From NCBI RefSeq assembly GCF_025145285.1, contig NZ_CP102251.1, forward strand, positions 2,666,001 to 2,730,000: a stretch of DNA of 64,000 bases, written 5' to 3'. How positions within the stretch are numbered: the first letter of the stretch is position 1; each line of letters opens with the position of its first letter. Both the position numbers and the translations under genes were made by a program. Under the pieces are notes generated by a model that ran no database searches, was not told where the DNA came from, and was given only the letters and a program-made list of their open reading frames with translations. This document shows positions 1 through 7,007 of this stretch, piece after piece. This stretch comes from Alistipes onderdonkii. Lineage in GTDB: Bacteria; Bacteroidota; Bacteroidia; Bacteroidales; Rikenellaceae.

Positions 1-249
1 TCTTCCACCAAGTCGATGACCGGTCACCTGCTGGGTGCTGCCGGGGCTGCCGAGGCCCTGGCCTGCATCTTCGCCATCACGCACGGCGTGGTTCCTCCGA
101 CCATCAACTGCGAGAACCTCGACCCGGAGATCGACCCGAACCTGAACCTCACGCTGAACAAGGCGCAGAAGCGCGAAGTGAGGTGTGCCCTGAGCAATAC
201 GTTCGGTTTCGGCGGACATAACTCCACGGTCATTTTCCGTAAGATCTGA
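1..249 (+). CDS. fabF: Beta-ketoacyl-ACP synthase II, C-terminal fragment (5' end outside window)
   Basis: Condensing enzyme that extends acyl-ACP with malonyl-ACP in cytoplasmic type II fatty acid synthesis. Only the last 82 residues are present. They hold the KSMTGHLLGAAG block, which carries the conserved Lys and the second active-site His of KAS I/II enzymes, and the NTFGFGGHN block with the gating Phe near the C-terminus. The reading frame is open from base 1, so the gene begins upstream. rnc follows after 23 bp on the same strand; acpP-fabF-rnc is a common bacterial order, so acpP probably lies just outside the window. The family call is firm; FabF rather than another KAS II paralogue is chosen from the rnc neighbour. 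Confidence 0.93.
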   Translation, partial: SSTKSMTGHLLGAAGAAEALACIFAITHGVVPPTINCENLDPEIDPNLNLTLNKAQKREVRCALSNTFGFGGHNSTVIFRKI

Positions 250-272
250 TTACCTTAAAACCGTCCGGGCCC

Positions 273-1046
273 GTGTTCGATTTCATACTGCGCCCCCTTA
301 GAAGGAATTTCGGGCGGGATAAGGCGTATTACAAGATTGTCGATGATATGTTCGGGTTTATCCCGAACAACATCGAACTTTACAAGCTGGCTTTGATTCA
401 CAAGTCAGCTTCTTTGGTTCTGGAGGACGGGCGCCCGATCAACAACGAGCGGCTCGAATTCCTGGGCGACGCCGTGATAGAGGCCGTTACCTCGGACTAC
501 CTTTTCATCGAGTATCCCGACCGGGACGAGGGGTTCCTCACGCAGCTGCGGTCGAAGATCGTGTCGAGGCAGTCGCTCAACGAGTTGGCCGTAAAGATCG
601 ATCTGGATCGGCATGTCATCTCGAACGCCAGTACGAGCATCAGCCAGAAGCATATCTACGGCGATGCCTTCGAGGCGATGATAGGTGCCGTCTACCTCGA
701 CCAGGGGTATGAGTTCACCAACCGGCTGCTGATCAACCGGATCTATTTCCAGGCCCTGAACCTCGACGAACTGACCGAGTCGGAGACCGACTTCAAAAGC
801 CGGCTGATCGAGTGGTGCCAGAAGAACCACCTCAAGATCGTATTCCGCACGGGCAACGACAAGGGGTACTCCTCGAACCACCCCGTGTTTTACTCCACGG
901 TGCTGGTCGACGGTATAGAGGTGGGGCACGGCTCGGGCGATTCGAAGAAAGAGGCCGAGCAGCATGCCGCATTCTCCGTGGCGGAGTATATGACCGACGA
1001 ACAGTGCGCGTCGCTGCTGGACAGGGTCGACCGGCTGACGCAATAA
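273..1046 (+). CDS. rnc: Ribonuclease III
   Basis: Double-strand-specific endoribonuclease that processes rRNA precursors and structured mRNAs. The 257-residue protein has the usual two domains. The RNase III domain carries the signature NERLEFLGDAVIE at residues 58-70 and the second acidic cluster GDAFEAMIGAVYLDQG at 130-145, which together supply the Mg2+-binding acidic residues. A dsRNA-binding domain follows from about residue 173 (DFKSRLIEW to the KKEAEQHAA block). The length is normal for the family. It starts 23 bp after fabF and is probably co-transcribed with it. The overlapping long minus-strand frame is a shadow. Confidence 0.96.
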   Translation: MFDFILRPLRRNFGRDKAYYKIVDDMFGFIPNNIELYKLALIHKSASLVLEDGRPINNERLEFLGDAVIEAVTSDYLFIEYPDRDEGFLTQLRSKIVSRQSLNELAVKIDLDRHVISNASTSISQKHIYGDAFEAMIGAVYLDQGYEFTNRLLINRIYFQALNLDELTESETDFKSRLIEWCQKNHLKIVFRTGNDKGYSSNHPVFYSTVLVDGIEVGHGSGDSKKEAEQHAAFSVAEYMTDEQCASLLDRVDRLTQ

Positions 1047-1475
1047 CTTTTGGTTATACTCGGCGGCCGAAGCCAGGGGCATTGGGGCGGAGCGGCCCGG
1101 GTTGCGAACCTCCGGATTCCATGTCGGCATCAGGGGGTTTCTGTGGCCGATGCTGCGGCAGCTGGTAGCTGGTAGAACCCGGAAGCCGATCGCCCGGCTC
1201 CCGTAGCTGGTGTCCCGGCGGCCGATGCTGCGGCAACTGGCAGCTGGTAGAACCCGGAAGCCGATTGCCCGGCTTCCGTAGCTGGTGTCCCGGCGGCCGA
1301 TGCACGTATGCCGGAACAACCCTGGCACACCTTACTTGCCGATGTCCGGAACTCTCTTAGGCGGTCGATGCCCTGGGCCGGCCGGATACTTACGATATGC
1401 GGCCCGGTCTTGTGTCCGATAACTTTTCCGCATACCGCGCGATGTACACCCGATTTCCCACCCGATATTTCCCCT
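1047..1475. other. Gene-free gap between rnc and radC
   Basis: This 429 bp stretch has no convincing gene. It is GC-rich and contains a two-copy 75 bp tandem repeat (listed separately). The radC frame is open through the right part of the gap from 1308, but the residues it would encode do not look like a RadC N-terminus. No strong terminator for rnc was seen. Confidence 0.6.
1145..1300. repeat. 75 bp direct tandem repeat, two full copies plus a partial third
   Basis: Copy 1 is 1145-1219, copy 2 is 1220-1294, and the first bases of a third copy (GGCCGATGC) follow at 1295. The copies differ at only a few positions (for example GCAGCTGGTAGC versus GCAACTGGCAGC). The unit is a multiple of three, so minus-strand frames read through it as 25-residue repeats, but those frames look like shadows of GC-rich DNA. 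Confidence 0.85.
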
Positions 1476-2108
1476 ATGAAGACGATAACCGATAAGATGG
1501 CGGCACGGGGTGCCGAATCCCTCAGCGATGCGGAGTTGCTGGCCGTGCTGACCGATGACGAACAGACGGCCGGGGCGTTGCTCGCGGCCTGCGGCGGTGC
1601 GCTCGCGCGTATCGCGTCGGAAGATGCGGCCCGCCTGCGGATGGTCGGCGGGTTGGGGCTCAGGCGTGCCCGCCTGCTGCTTGCTGCCGCCGAGTTCGGC
1701 CGCCGCGTCGCGGCGTCGCGGGCTGCGGAAGCGGATGTCATTGCGACGAGCGACGATGTGGTGGCGCTGTTCCGCCCGCAGCTGGAAACGCTTGCCTATG
1801 AGGAGTGTTGGGCGGTTTACCTCACCTCTTCCAACCGCATCATCGAGCGCCAGCGCATAAGCCAGGGCGGGGTGCAGGGAACGGTCGTCGACCACCGGCT
1901 GATCGTCAAACGGGCGTTGGAACTGCTCGCCACGCAGCTGGTGCTGATCCACAACCACCCTTCGGGGGCTGCGGCGCCCAGTCCGCAGGACAAGGTGCTC
2001 ACCGAGCGTGTCGCACAGGCTGCGGCACTGTTCGACATCCGGCTGTTGGATCACATAATCATAGCGCGCGAAGGCGATTTCTCGTTCCTGCGCGCGGGGC
2101 TGGTGTAG
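1476..2108 (+). CDS. radC: RadC family JAB1/MPN metalloprotein
   Basis: UPF0758 protein with a helix-hairpin-helix region followed by an MPN(+)/JAMM metalloprotease-like domain; its cellular role is not settled. The start at 1476 gives 210 residues beginning MKTITDKMAARGAESLSDAE, which matches the usual RadC opening (ERLL..G...LSDAELLAILL). The upstream in-frame ATG at 1308 would add 56 residues with no family resemblance. The JAMM signature is visible as HNHPSG followed by SPQD about ten residues on. The region ahead of it (AYEECWAVYL, RISQGGVQGTVV) is typical of the family. It ends in TAG. It stands alone, with glyS 415 bp downstream. Confidence 0.9.
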   Translation: MKTITDKMAARGAESLSDAELLAVLTDDEQTAGALLAACGGALARIASEDAARLRMVGGLGLRRARLLLAAAEFGRRVAASRAAEADVIATSDDVVALFRPQLETLAYEECWAVYLTSSNRIIERQRISQGGVQGTVVDHRLIVKRALELLATQLVLIHNHPSGAAAPSPQDKVLTERVAQAAALFDIRLLDHIIIAREGDFSFLRAGLV

Positions 2109-2110
2109 CA

Positions 2111-2212
2111 CTATTTCTTACTTCCGGCATTGCCGCATATTGCTATGATAGCGATGGCAATGAGCGCAATCAGAAGTTTCATCGTTCCCGTCATTTGTTT
2201 GGGTCGTTTCAT
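2111..2212 (-). CDS. Possible 33-residue hydrophobic peptide
   Basis: From an ATG at 2212 the frame encodes 33 residues; from the ATG at 2182 it encodes 23, of which about 13 form a hydrophobic run (LLIALIAIAIIAI), followed by CGNAGSKK. This would be a single membrane segment with a short basic tail. It faces away from radC, whose stop is two bases off its own. I recognise no family, and there is no clear promoter, so a chance frame is quite possible. Confidence 0.25.
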   Translation of the reverse strand: MKRPKQMTGTMKLLIALIAIAIIAICGNAGSKK

Positions 2213-2483
2213 CGGGGCGGGACGCAAAAGCGCGGACTCGATCCTACATCCACGGCAGAGGTATTGGACGACCCGAACGGTAGAATGGTAGAATATGCCC
2301 GCGCTGAAAAACAGCGAGAGCATCAACCTTCGTTCCTTACCGTCCGGGAAAGTGTCCAATTTTCTGCCGGAAGAAAAAAGCCGATGCACTTTTTTGTCTC
2401 TTATGTCGGCGGCCCATGGCAGGCCGCCGTGGCAAATATAGAAATAAATTCGCTACGGAAAGACGTAGTTCCCAATTATTTTG

Positions 2484-2491
2484 TACTTTTG
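2484..2491 (+). promoter_or_regulatory. -7 box TACTTTTG for glyS
   Basis: Matches the Bacteroidetes -7 consensus TAnnTTTG exactly and lies 32 bp ahead of the glyS start. A good -33 TTTG was not found at 18-21 bp, so only the -7 element is claimed. Confidence 0.5.
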
Positions 2492-2523
2492 TAATTCGGA
2501 AAATAATTTAAAAACAAGATAAA

Positions 2524-4068
2524 ATGACGCAGGAAGAACTTTTCAAAAAACTGGTGGCGCACTGCAAGGAGTACGGGTTCGTATTCCCCTCGAGCGAGAT
2601 ATACGACGGGCTCGGCGCCGTCTACGACTACGGCCAGAACGGCGTGGAGCTGAAGAATAACATCAAGCGTTATTGGTGGGATTCGATGGTCAAGCTGCAC
2701 GAGAATATCGTGGGGCTGGACGCCGCGATCTTCATGCATCCCCGCACGTGGGAGGCTTCGGGCCATGTCGGTGCGTTCAACGACCCGCTGATCGACAACA
2801 AGGACTCGAAGAAGCGTTACCGCGCCGACGTGCTGATCGAAGACTGGCTCGCCAAGCAGGATGAAAAGGTCGAAAAAGAGGTCGAAAAGGCCCGCAAGCG
2901 CTTCGGGGAGTCGTTCGACGAGGAGAAGTACCGCGAGACTTCGCCCCGTGTGGCCGAAACCCTCGCCAAGCGCGACGAGGTGCACAAGCGTTTCGTGGCT
3001 GCCCAGAACGCCAGCGACCTGAATGAACTGCGTCAGATCATCGTCGACTGCGAGATCGTGTGCCCGATTTCGGGTACGCGCAACTGGACGGAGGTGCGCC
3101 AGTTCAACCTGATGTTCTCGACCCAGATGGGCTCGACGTCCGAGGGTGCCAATACGATCTACCTGCGTCCCGAGACGGCACAGGGTATCTTCGTCAATTT
3201 CCTGAACGTGCAGAAGACCGGCCGCATGAAACTGCCGTTCGGAATCGCGCAGATCGGAAAGGCGTTCCGCAACGAGATCGTGGCCCGCCAGTTCATCTTC
3301 CGTATGCGCGAATTCGAGCAGATGGAGATGCAGTTCTTCGTACGCCCCGGCGAGGAGATGAAGTGGTGGCAGCAGTGGAAGGAGACCCGTATGGCCTGGC
3401 ACCGTGCGCTGGGCTTCGGCGACGACCGCTACCGTTTCCACGACCACGACAAACTGGCGCACTATGCCAATGCCGCTACCGACATCGAATACAACTTCCC
3501 GTTCGGTTTCAAGGAGGTCGAGGGCATCCATTCGCGTACGGATTTCGACCTGGGCAACCACCAGAAATTCTCGGGCAAGAAGATCCAGTATTTCGACCCG
3601 GAAACAGGCGAGAGCTACGTACCCTATGTCGTCGAGACCTCGATCGGTGTCGACCGCATGTTCCTGCAGGTGATGTCGGCGGCTTACACCGAGGAGCAGC
3701 TCGATGGCGGCGATTCGCGCGTCGTGCTGCGTTTGCCGGCTGCGCTGGCGCCCGTGAAGGTGGCCGTGCTGCCGCTGGTGAAGAAAGACGGCATGCCCGA
3801 GGTGGCGCAGCGGATCGTCGACGACCTCAAATACGATTACAACGTCGTTTACGACGAGAAGGATTCCGTCGGCAAGCGCTACCGCCGCCAGGATGCCATC
3901 GGTACGCCGTTCTGCGTGACCGTCGACGGGCAGACGCTCGAGGACGGTACCGTGACGGTGCGCCACCGCGATACGATGGAGCAGGAGCGCGTCATGATCG
4001 AGTCGCTGCCTTCGCTCGTCGAAGAGGAGTGCTCGTACCGCAAGCTGTTCCGGAAAATGAACCTGTAG
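2524..4068 (+). CDS. glyS: Glycyl-tRNA synthetase (alpha2 class II type)
   Basis: Charges tRNA-Gly with glycine using ATP. The 514-residue protein is the single-chain homodimer type used by Bacteroidetes, archaea and eukaryotes, not the two-subunit E. coli type. Visible landmarks are the N-terminal LVAHCKEYGFVFPSSEIYDG, the class II motif 2 region (GIAQIGKAFRNEIVARQF), the ETAQGIFVNF segment and the motif 3 region ETSIGVDRMFLQV. The C-terminal anticodon-binding domain starts near APVKVAVLPLVKKDG. Length is slightly above the roughly 460-residue norm because of a charged linker at about residues 115-160. It ends in TAG. A tiny membrane-protein gene follows after 10 bp. Confidence 0.95.
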   Translation: MTQEELFKKLVAHCKEYGFVFPSSEIYDGLGAVYDYGQNGVELKNNIKRYWWDSMVKLHENIVGLDAAIFMHPRTWEASGHVGAFNDPLIDNKDSKKRYRADVLIEDWLAKQDEKVEKEVEKARKRFGESFDEEKYRETSPRVAETLAKRDEVHKRFVAAQNASDLNELRQIIVDCEIVCPISGTRNWTEVRQFNLMFSTQMGSTSEGANTIYLRPETAQGIFVNFLNVQKTGRMKLPFGIAQIGKAFRNEIVARQFIFRMREFEQMEMQFFVRPGEEMKWWQQWKETRMAWHRALGFGDDRYRFHDHDKLAHYANAATDIEYNFPFGFKEVEGIHSRTDFDLGNHQKFSGKKIQYFDPETGESYVPYVVETSIGVDRMFLQVMSAAYTEEQLDGGDSRVVLRLPAALAPVKVAVLPLVKKDGMPEVAQRIVDDLKYDYNVVYDEKDSVGKRYRRQDAIGTPFCVTVDGQTLEDGTVTVRHRDTMEQERVMIESLPSLVEEECSYRKLFRKMNL

Positions 4069-4078
4069 CGGGGCGATT

Positions 4079-4240
4079 ATGGGCCGGTTCAATATTTTCG
4101 ATTCCGACAGCATCGTCGAGGGTGAAAAACGGCGTTTCCCCTGGTGGGCGCTGCTGCTTTGCCTGGCGGCCGGAATGCTGGCCGGCTGGCTGCTGAGGAA
4201 CTACTGTTATATGGGCGGCGAATCCGGCTTGAACCTTTAG
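4079..4240 (+). CDS. 53-residue single-span membrane protein
   Basis: An ATG at 4079 opens a 53-codon frame ending in TAG at 4240. It has a polar N-terminus (MGRFNIFDSDSIVEGEKRRF), one clear transmembrane segment (WWALLLCLAAGMLAGWLL) and a short tail. It fits snugly between glyS (10 bp) and ruvX (3 bp), which argues that it is a real member of a glyS-ruvX-def transcript. I recognise no family and propose no function. It could be a small inner-membrane accessory protein. Confidence 0.6.
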   Translation: MGRFNIFDSDSIVEGEKRRFPWWALLLCLAAGMLAGWLLRNYCYMGGESGLNL

Positions 4241-4243
4241 TGC

Positions 4244-4657
4244 ATGGGACGGATACTTGCCATAGACTACGGGACGAAGCGCACGGGGATTGCCGTGAGC
4301 GACCCGTTGCGTCTGATCGCCGGGGGGCTCGATACGGTCGATACGAAGGGACTTGAGGCGTGGCTGGCAAAATATTTCGCCTCGGAGGACGTTAGTACCA
4401 TCGTGGTGGGAAAGCCCTCGCGCATGGACGGCACGCCTTCGGAAACGTGGCGTTTCATCGAGCCGCTGGCCGTGCGCCTGCGGAAGGCCTGGCCCGACAA
4501 GGAGGTCGTCTTCCACGACGAGCGTTTCACCTCGGTGATGGCGCACCGCACGATGCTCGAAAGCGGTATCGGCAAGATGGCGCGCCGGGACAAGGCGCTG
4601 GTGGACAAGATCTCGGCCACGATTATTTTACAGAGTTATATGGAGTTTAACAAATGA
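4244..4657 (+). CDS. ruvX: RuvX/YqgF pre-16S rRNA nuclease
   Basis: RNase H-fold protein of the YqgF family, implicated in maturing the 5' end of 16S rRNA and called a putative Holliday junction resolvase in older annotation. The 137-residue length is typical. The N-terminal strand MGRILAIDYGTKRTGIAVSD carries the first catalytic Asp; the FHDERFTSVMAHRTM segment carries the Glu region; a late Asp sits in DKALVDKISATIILQSY. The last bases overlap the start of def by 4 bp (ATGA), indicating translational coupling. Confidence 0.93.
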   Translation: MGRILAIDYGTKRTGIAVSDPLRLIAGGLDTVDTKGLEAWLAKYFASEDVSTIVVGKPSRMDGTPSETWRFIEPLAVRLRKAWPDKEVVFHDERFTSVMAHRTMLESGIGKMARRDKALVDKISATIILQSYMEFNK

Positions 4658-5199
4658 TTTATCCGATAGTAATTTATGGTTCGGACGTGCTGCGTAAGCC
4701 CTGCGAGCGGATCACGCCCGATTATCCCGAGGTGAAGAAACTCGTGGAAGATATGTTCCTGACGCTCGGCGAAGCCGAGGGCGTCGGGCTGGCAGCACCG
4801 CAGATCGGCAAGAATATCCGCCTCTTCATTGTCGATTGCACACCCTGGGGCGAGGACGATCCCGAATGCGCGGACTACAAACGCGCCTTTATCAACCCCG
4901 AGATTTATGCCTTGTCGGAGGAGAAGAAGACCTACAACGAGGGATGTCTCTCGTTCCCCGGCATCCATGCCGACGTGCCCCGCTCGCTGGCGATCCGGAT
5001 GCGTTATATGGACGAGGATTTCGTCGAGCACGACGAAGAGTTCCACGGGCTGAAGGCCTGGGTCATCCAGCACGAATACGACCACATCGAGGGCATCGTC
5101 TTCACAGACCGGATTTCGCCCCTGCGCCGCAACCTGCTGAAAGGAAAGCTGATGAACCTGGCAAAGGGCAAATACCGCTGCGCGTATAAGACCAAATGA
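4654..5199 (+). CDS. def: Peptide deformylase
   Basis: Removes the N-formyl group from nascent polypeptides, using a bound metal (Fe2+). All three family motifs are present: GVGLAAPQIG, EGCLSFPGI (metal Cys) and QHEYDHIEG (HExxH-type site with two metal His and the catalytic Glu). The Tyr/Ile changes within the last motif relative to HEIDHLDG are conservative. At 181 residues it has normal length. The start at 4654 overlaps ruvX by 4 bp. A ruvX-def pair is common in Bacteroidetes. Confidence 0.95.
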   Translation: MIYPIVIYGSDVLRKPCERITPDYPEVKKLVEDMFLTLGEAEGVGLAAPQIGKNIRLFIVDCTPWGEDDPECADYKRAFINPEIYALSEEKKTYNEGCLSFPGIHADVPRSLAIRMRYMDEDFVEHDEEFHGLKAWVIQHEYDHIEGIVFTDRISPLRRNLLKGKLMNLAKGKYRCAYKTK

Positions 5200-5497
5200 C
5201 CCGTATGCCGGGGCCATGCGCCCGCAGGGGCGGCCCGCAGGCTGCGCAACAGGTTCCGTCCGGCGGAAAAGTTGTTCCGGCCATGCAAAGGCAAACGGGA
5301 CGTTCGCCCGGCCGGCAGGCTCCGTAACGGTGCGGCCGCGGGGAGCCGGCGGTTTTTCCGCATGGCGAAACAGGAAAGAGGCTGCCTGACAAGCTCCCAA
5401 GATAAAACGCACCCCTGCCAGAGATTGTTCTGGCGGGGGTGAAATCGTAAAATGCGGACTTGTCAGGCAGGCCCGTCTGCGTCAGGAACGGCCTCTG
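5200..5497. other. Gap between convergent def and beta-barrel gene
   Basis: About 300 bp of GC-rich sequence with no supported gene. The only feature I can support is the terminator hairpin near 5410-5441. Confidence 0.6.
5410..5441 (-). terminator. Rho-independent terminator after the 5498-6028 gene
   Basis: A 13 bp stem (CACCCCTGCCAGA paired with TCTGGCGGGGGTG, one G-T wobble) with a short loop. On the minus strand it is followed by a T-rich stretch (GCGTTTTATC). Confidence 0.75.
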
Positions 5498-6028
5498 TCA
5501 GAACCTGTATGCTGCGCCTACGAAAACGACGAGCGGATTGCTGCGGCCGCTGTCGAACATGGGTTCGTATTTCAGACCTGCGGAGATGTTCCAGCGGCGC
5601 GCGACGTTGAAGTCGAAACCACCGCCGACGCTCATGCCGAATGCCCAGTCCTTGATGTCATTGGCGACAACGCCCACCTGGGGATAGACGCCCCACCAGT
5701 CGGCGATGCGGAATACGTAGTGGGCGTCGAAATTGATGTCGACCGAACTGTCCTTTTCCGTCAGGACATAGATCGACGGTTCGATACGCCAGTGGGAATC
5801 GAAACTGTATCGGTAGTAGGCACCGATTCCGACGGATGCGTCGCCCGTATTGGTATAGAAGTTTACGCGCGGACCCACGGCGCTGCGGTAATTTTCCGGC
5901 GTGCTGCGGTAATTGCCTGCCTGGGCCGCATTGCGGTTGTTGTCACGGGTGTTGCGGTAGTTGTTGTCCTGGGCGGACGCCGTCCAGGCAAACAATGCCG
6001 CGGTTGCGATCAGAAGAATTTTTTTCAT
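5498..6028 (-). CDS. Small outer-membrane beta-barrel protein
   Basis: A 176-residue exported protein. Residues 1-19 form a signal peptide (MKKILLIATAALFAWTASA, cut before QDNN). A short Asn/Arg-rich region follows with imperfect repeats (NNYRNTRDNN, GNYRSTPENYRS). The rest alternates polar and aromatic residues in strands such as VGIGAYYRYSF and WRIEPSIYVL, and the chain ends in a Phe (VFVGAAYRF), the usual signature of outer-membrane barrels. It is a paralogue of the neighbour at 6331-6819; both share the DWW/DW...YP..G..ANDI.DW pattern. It resembles OmpX/OmpW-sized barrels with about eight strands. Cargo or partner is unknown. Confidence 0.75.
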   Translation of the reverse strand: MKKILLIATAALFAWTASAQDNNYRNTRDNNRNAAQAGNYRSTPENYRSAVGPRVNFYTNTGDASVGIGAYYRYSFDSHWRIEPSIYVLTEKDSSVDINFDAHYVFRIADWWGVYPQVGVVANDIKDWAFGMSVGGGFDFNVARRWNISAGLKYEPMFDSGRSNPLVVFVGAAYRF

Positions 6029-6330
6029 GGCTTTCAGTTTAATTTTATATGAATAATCAAGTGGTTGTCAATTAGTCACAGGATCCCATCCCGGCTGGGG
6101 ACGACCTCTCCGATGCGCTGCCTTGTCGCCTGAACGACGTACAACACTCGTGCCGTGATATGTGTTTTTCGGATTTTGCGGATCACACTTTTGCAACTTC
6201 CGCCGTCGCTTCCTGTATCCGGCGGAAGCTATTCAGCCGGCACGGGATAGCCGGGATCGGGGCTGCGGACATGAAAAATCCCGGCACTTACGAATAAGTG
6301 TCGGGATTTTGTTTCCTCTCGGGATGGGGC
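6029..6330. other. Gap between the two beta-barrel genes
   Basis: About 300 bp with no supported gene. It contains the terminator of the upstream minus-strand barrel gene (6278-6310). I saw no exact TAnnTTTG box for the 5498-6028 gene. Confidence 0.55.
6278..6310 (-). terminator. Rho-independent terminator after the 6331-6819 gene
   Basis: Stem AATCCCGGCACTTA / TAAGTGTCGGGATT (one wobble) with a 5 nt loop. On the minus strand it runs into TTTTT. Confidence 0.85.
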
Positions 6331-6819
6331 TTAGAACCTGTACGTTGCGCCGATATTGATAACGATGGGGTTCCTGCGCTTCACAAAGCCGGGTACATAA
6401 TCCTTGGCGGTCTGGATCATCCATTTGAAGCCGGCCGAAACGTCCCAGTTGCGGGTGATCGAGAAGTCCGCGCCGCCGCCGAGGTTGATACCGCACGACC
6501 AGTCGCCGATGTCGTTGGCGCTGATACCTGCCAGCGGATAGATATGCCAGTCGGGGGCGATGTTGAACAGGTATTGTACGTCGGCGCTGATATCCACCGA
6601 GCAACCCGTCTTGCAAAGGGCCAGGATACTGGGAGCTACACGCCAGTTGTCGGTGATGCTGTACTGTCCGGCCGCACCGATACCGAAGATGGCTCCGTCG
6701 GCACCCGCATTCGTGTATACCCCGATTTTGGGGCCAACTCCCCAGTCGCCCTTGTACTGTGCCGAAACCGTCGTTACTGCTAAAAGCACGACGATCACCG
6801 TAAGAAAAATCTTTTTCAT
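6331..6819 (-). CDS. Small outer-membrane beta-barrel protein (paralogue)
   Basis: A 162-residue exported protein. The signal peptide is MKKIFLTVIVVLLAVTTVSA, cut before QYKGDW. The mature part alternates hydrophobic and polar residues in short strands (VGPKIGVYTNAG, FGIGAAGQYSI, WRVAPSILAL) and ends in Phe (INIGATYRF). Two cysteines (residues in the LCKTGCSVD segment) could form a disulfide in a loop. It is homologous along its length to the 5498-6028 protein, which lacks the Asn/Arg repeat-free start seen here. It has its own promoter (6870-6900) and terminator, so the pair is probably regulated separately. Confidence 0.75.
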   Translation of the reverse strand: MKKIFLTVIVVLLAVTTVSAQYKGDWGVGPKIGVYTNAGADGAIFGIGAAGQYSITDNWRVAPSILALCKTGCSVDISADVQYLFNIAPDWHIYPLAGISANDIGDWSCGINLGGGADFSITRNWDVSAGFKWMIQTAKDYVPGFVKRRNPIVINIGATYRF

Positions 6820-6869
6820 GTCTGTTGCTTTAATTTAACAAAAGTTGCGAATAATACTGTTTACTAGAA

Positions 6870-6900
6870 CAAATATACAAAATTTATCCGCCACGGCAAA
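6870..6900 (-). promoter_or_regulatory. Promoter of the 6331-6819 barrel gene
   Basis: On the minus strand a -33 TTTG (6897-6900) and a -7 TATATTTG (6870-6877) are separated by 19 bp, an excellent match to the Bacteroidetes consensus. Confidence 0.8.
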
Positions 6901-6937
6901 AATTTTTCAACGAACCGGACTTTTTTGTCGCTAAAAA

Positions 6938-6971
6938 CGAAAGCCCGCGGCATGCACGCCGCAGGCTTTCG
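6938..6971 (-). terminator. Rho-independent terminator of ppdK
   Basis: A 14 bp stem CGAAAGCCCGCGGC / GCCGCAGGCTTTCG with one mismatch-type wobble and a 6 nt loop, followed on the minus strand by TTTTTAG. Confidence 0.88.
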
Positions 6972-7007
6972 CTGGTATGGGTGTTCCGGCGGTTGCCGGG
7001 TGAAGGC

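Larger units (their letters stand above)
2109..2523. other. Gap between radC and glyS; hairpin and glyS promoter box
   Basis: A 415 bp stretch. It holds a possible tiny minus-strand hydrophobic ORF (separate entry), a perfect 8 bp inverted repeat CGGCGGCC/GGCCGCCG at 2407-2414 and 2422-2429, and a Bacteroidetes-type -7 box TACTTTTG at 2484-2491, 32 bp ahead of glyS. I saw no clear -33 element at the right distance. Confidence 0.55.

Noticed and set aside
1145..1300. CRISPR-like array
   Set aside because: Units are 75 bp and contiguous with no spacers; there are no cas genes.
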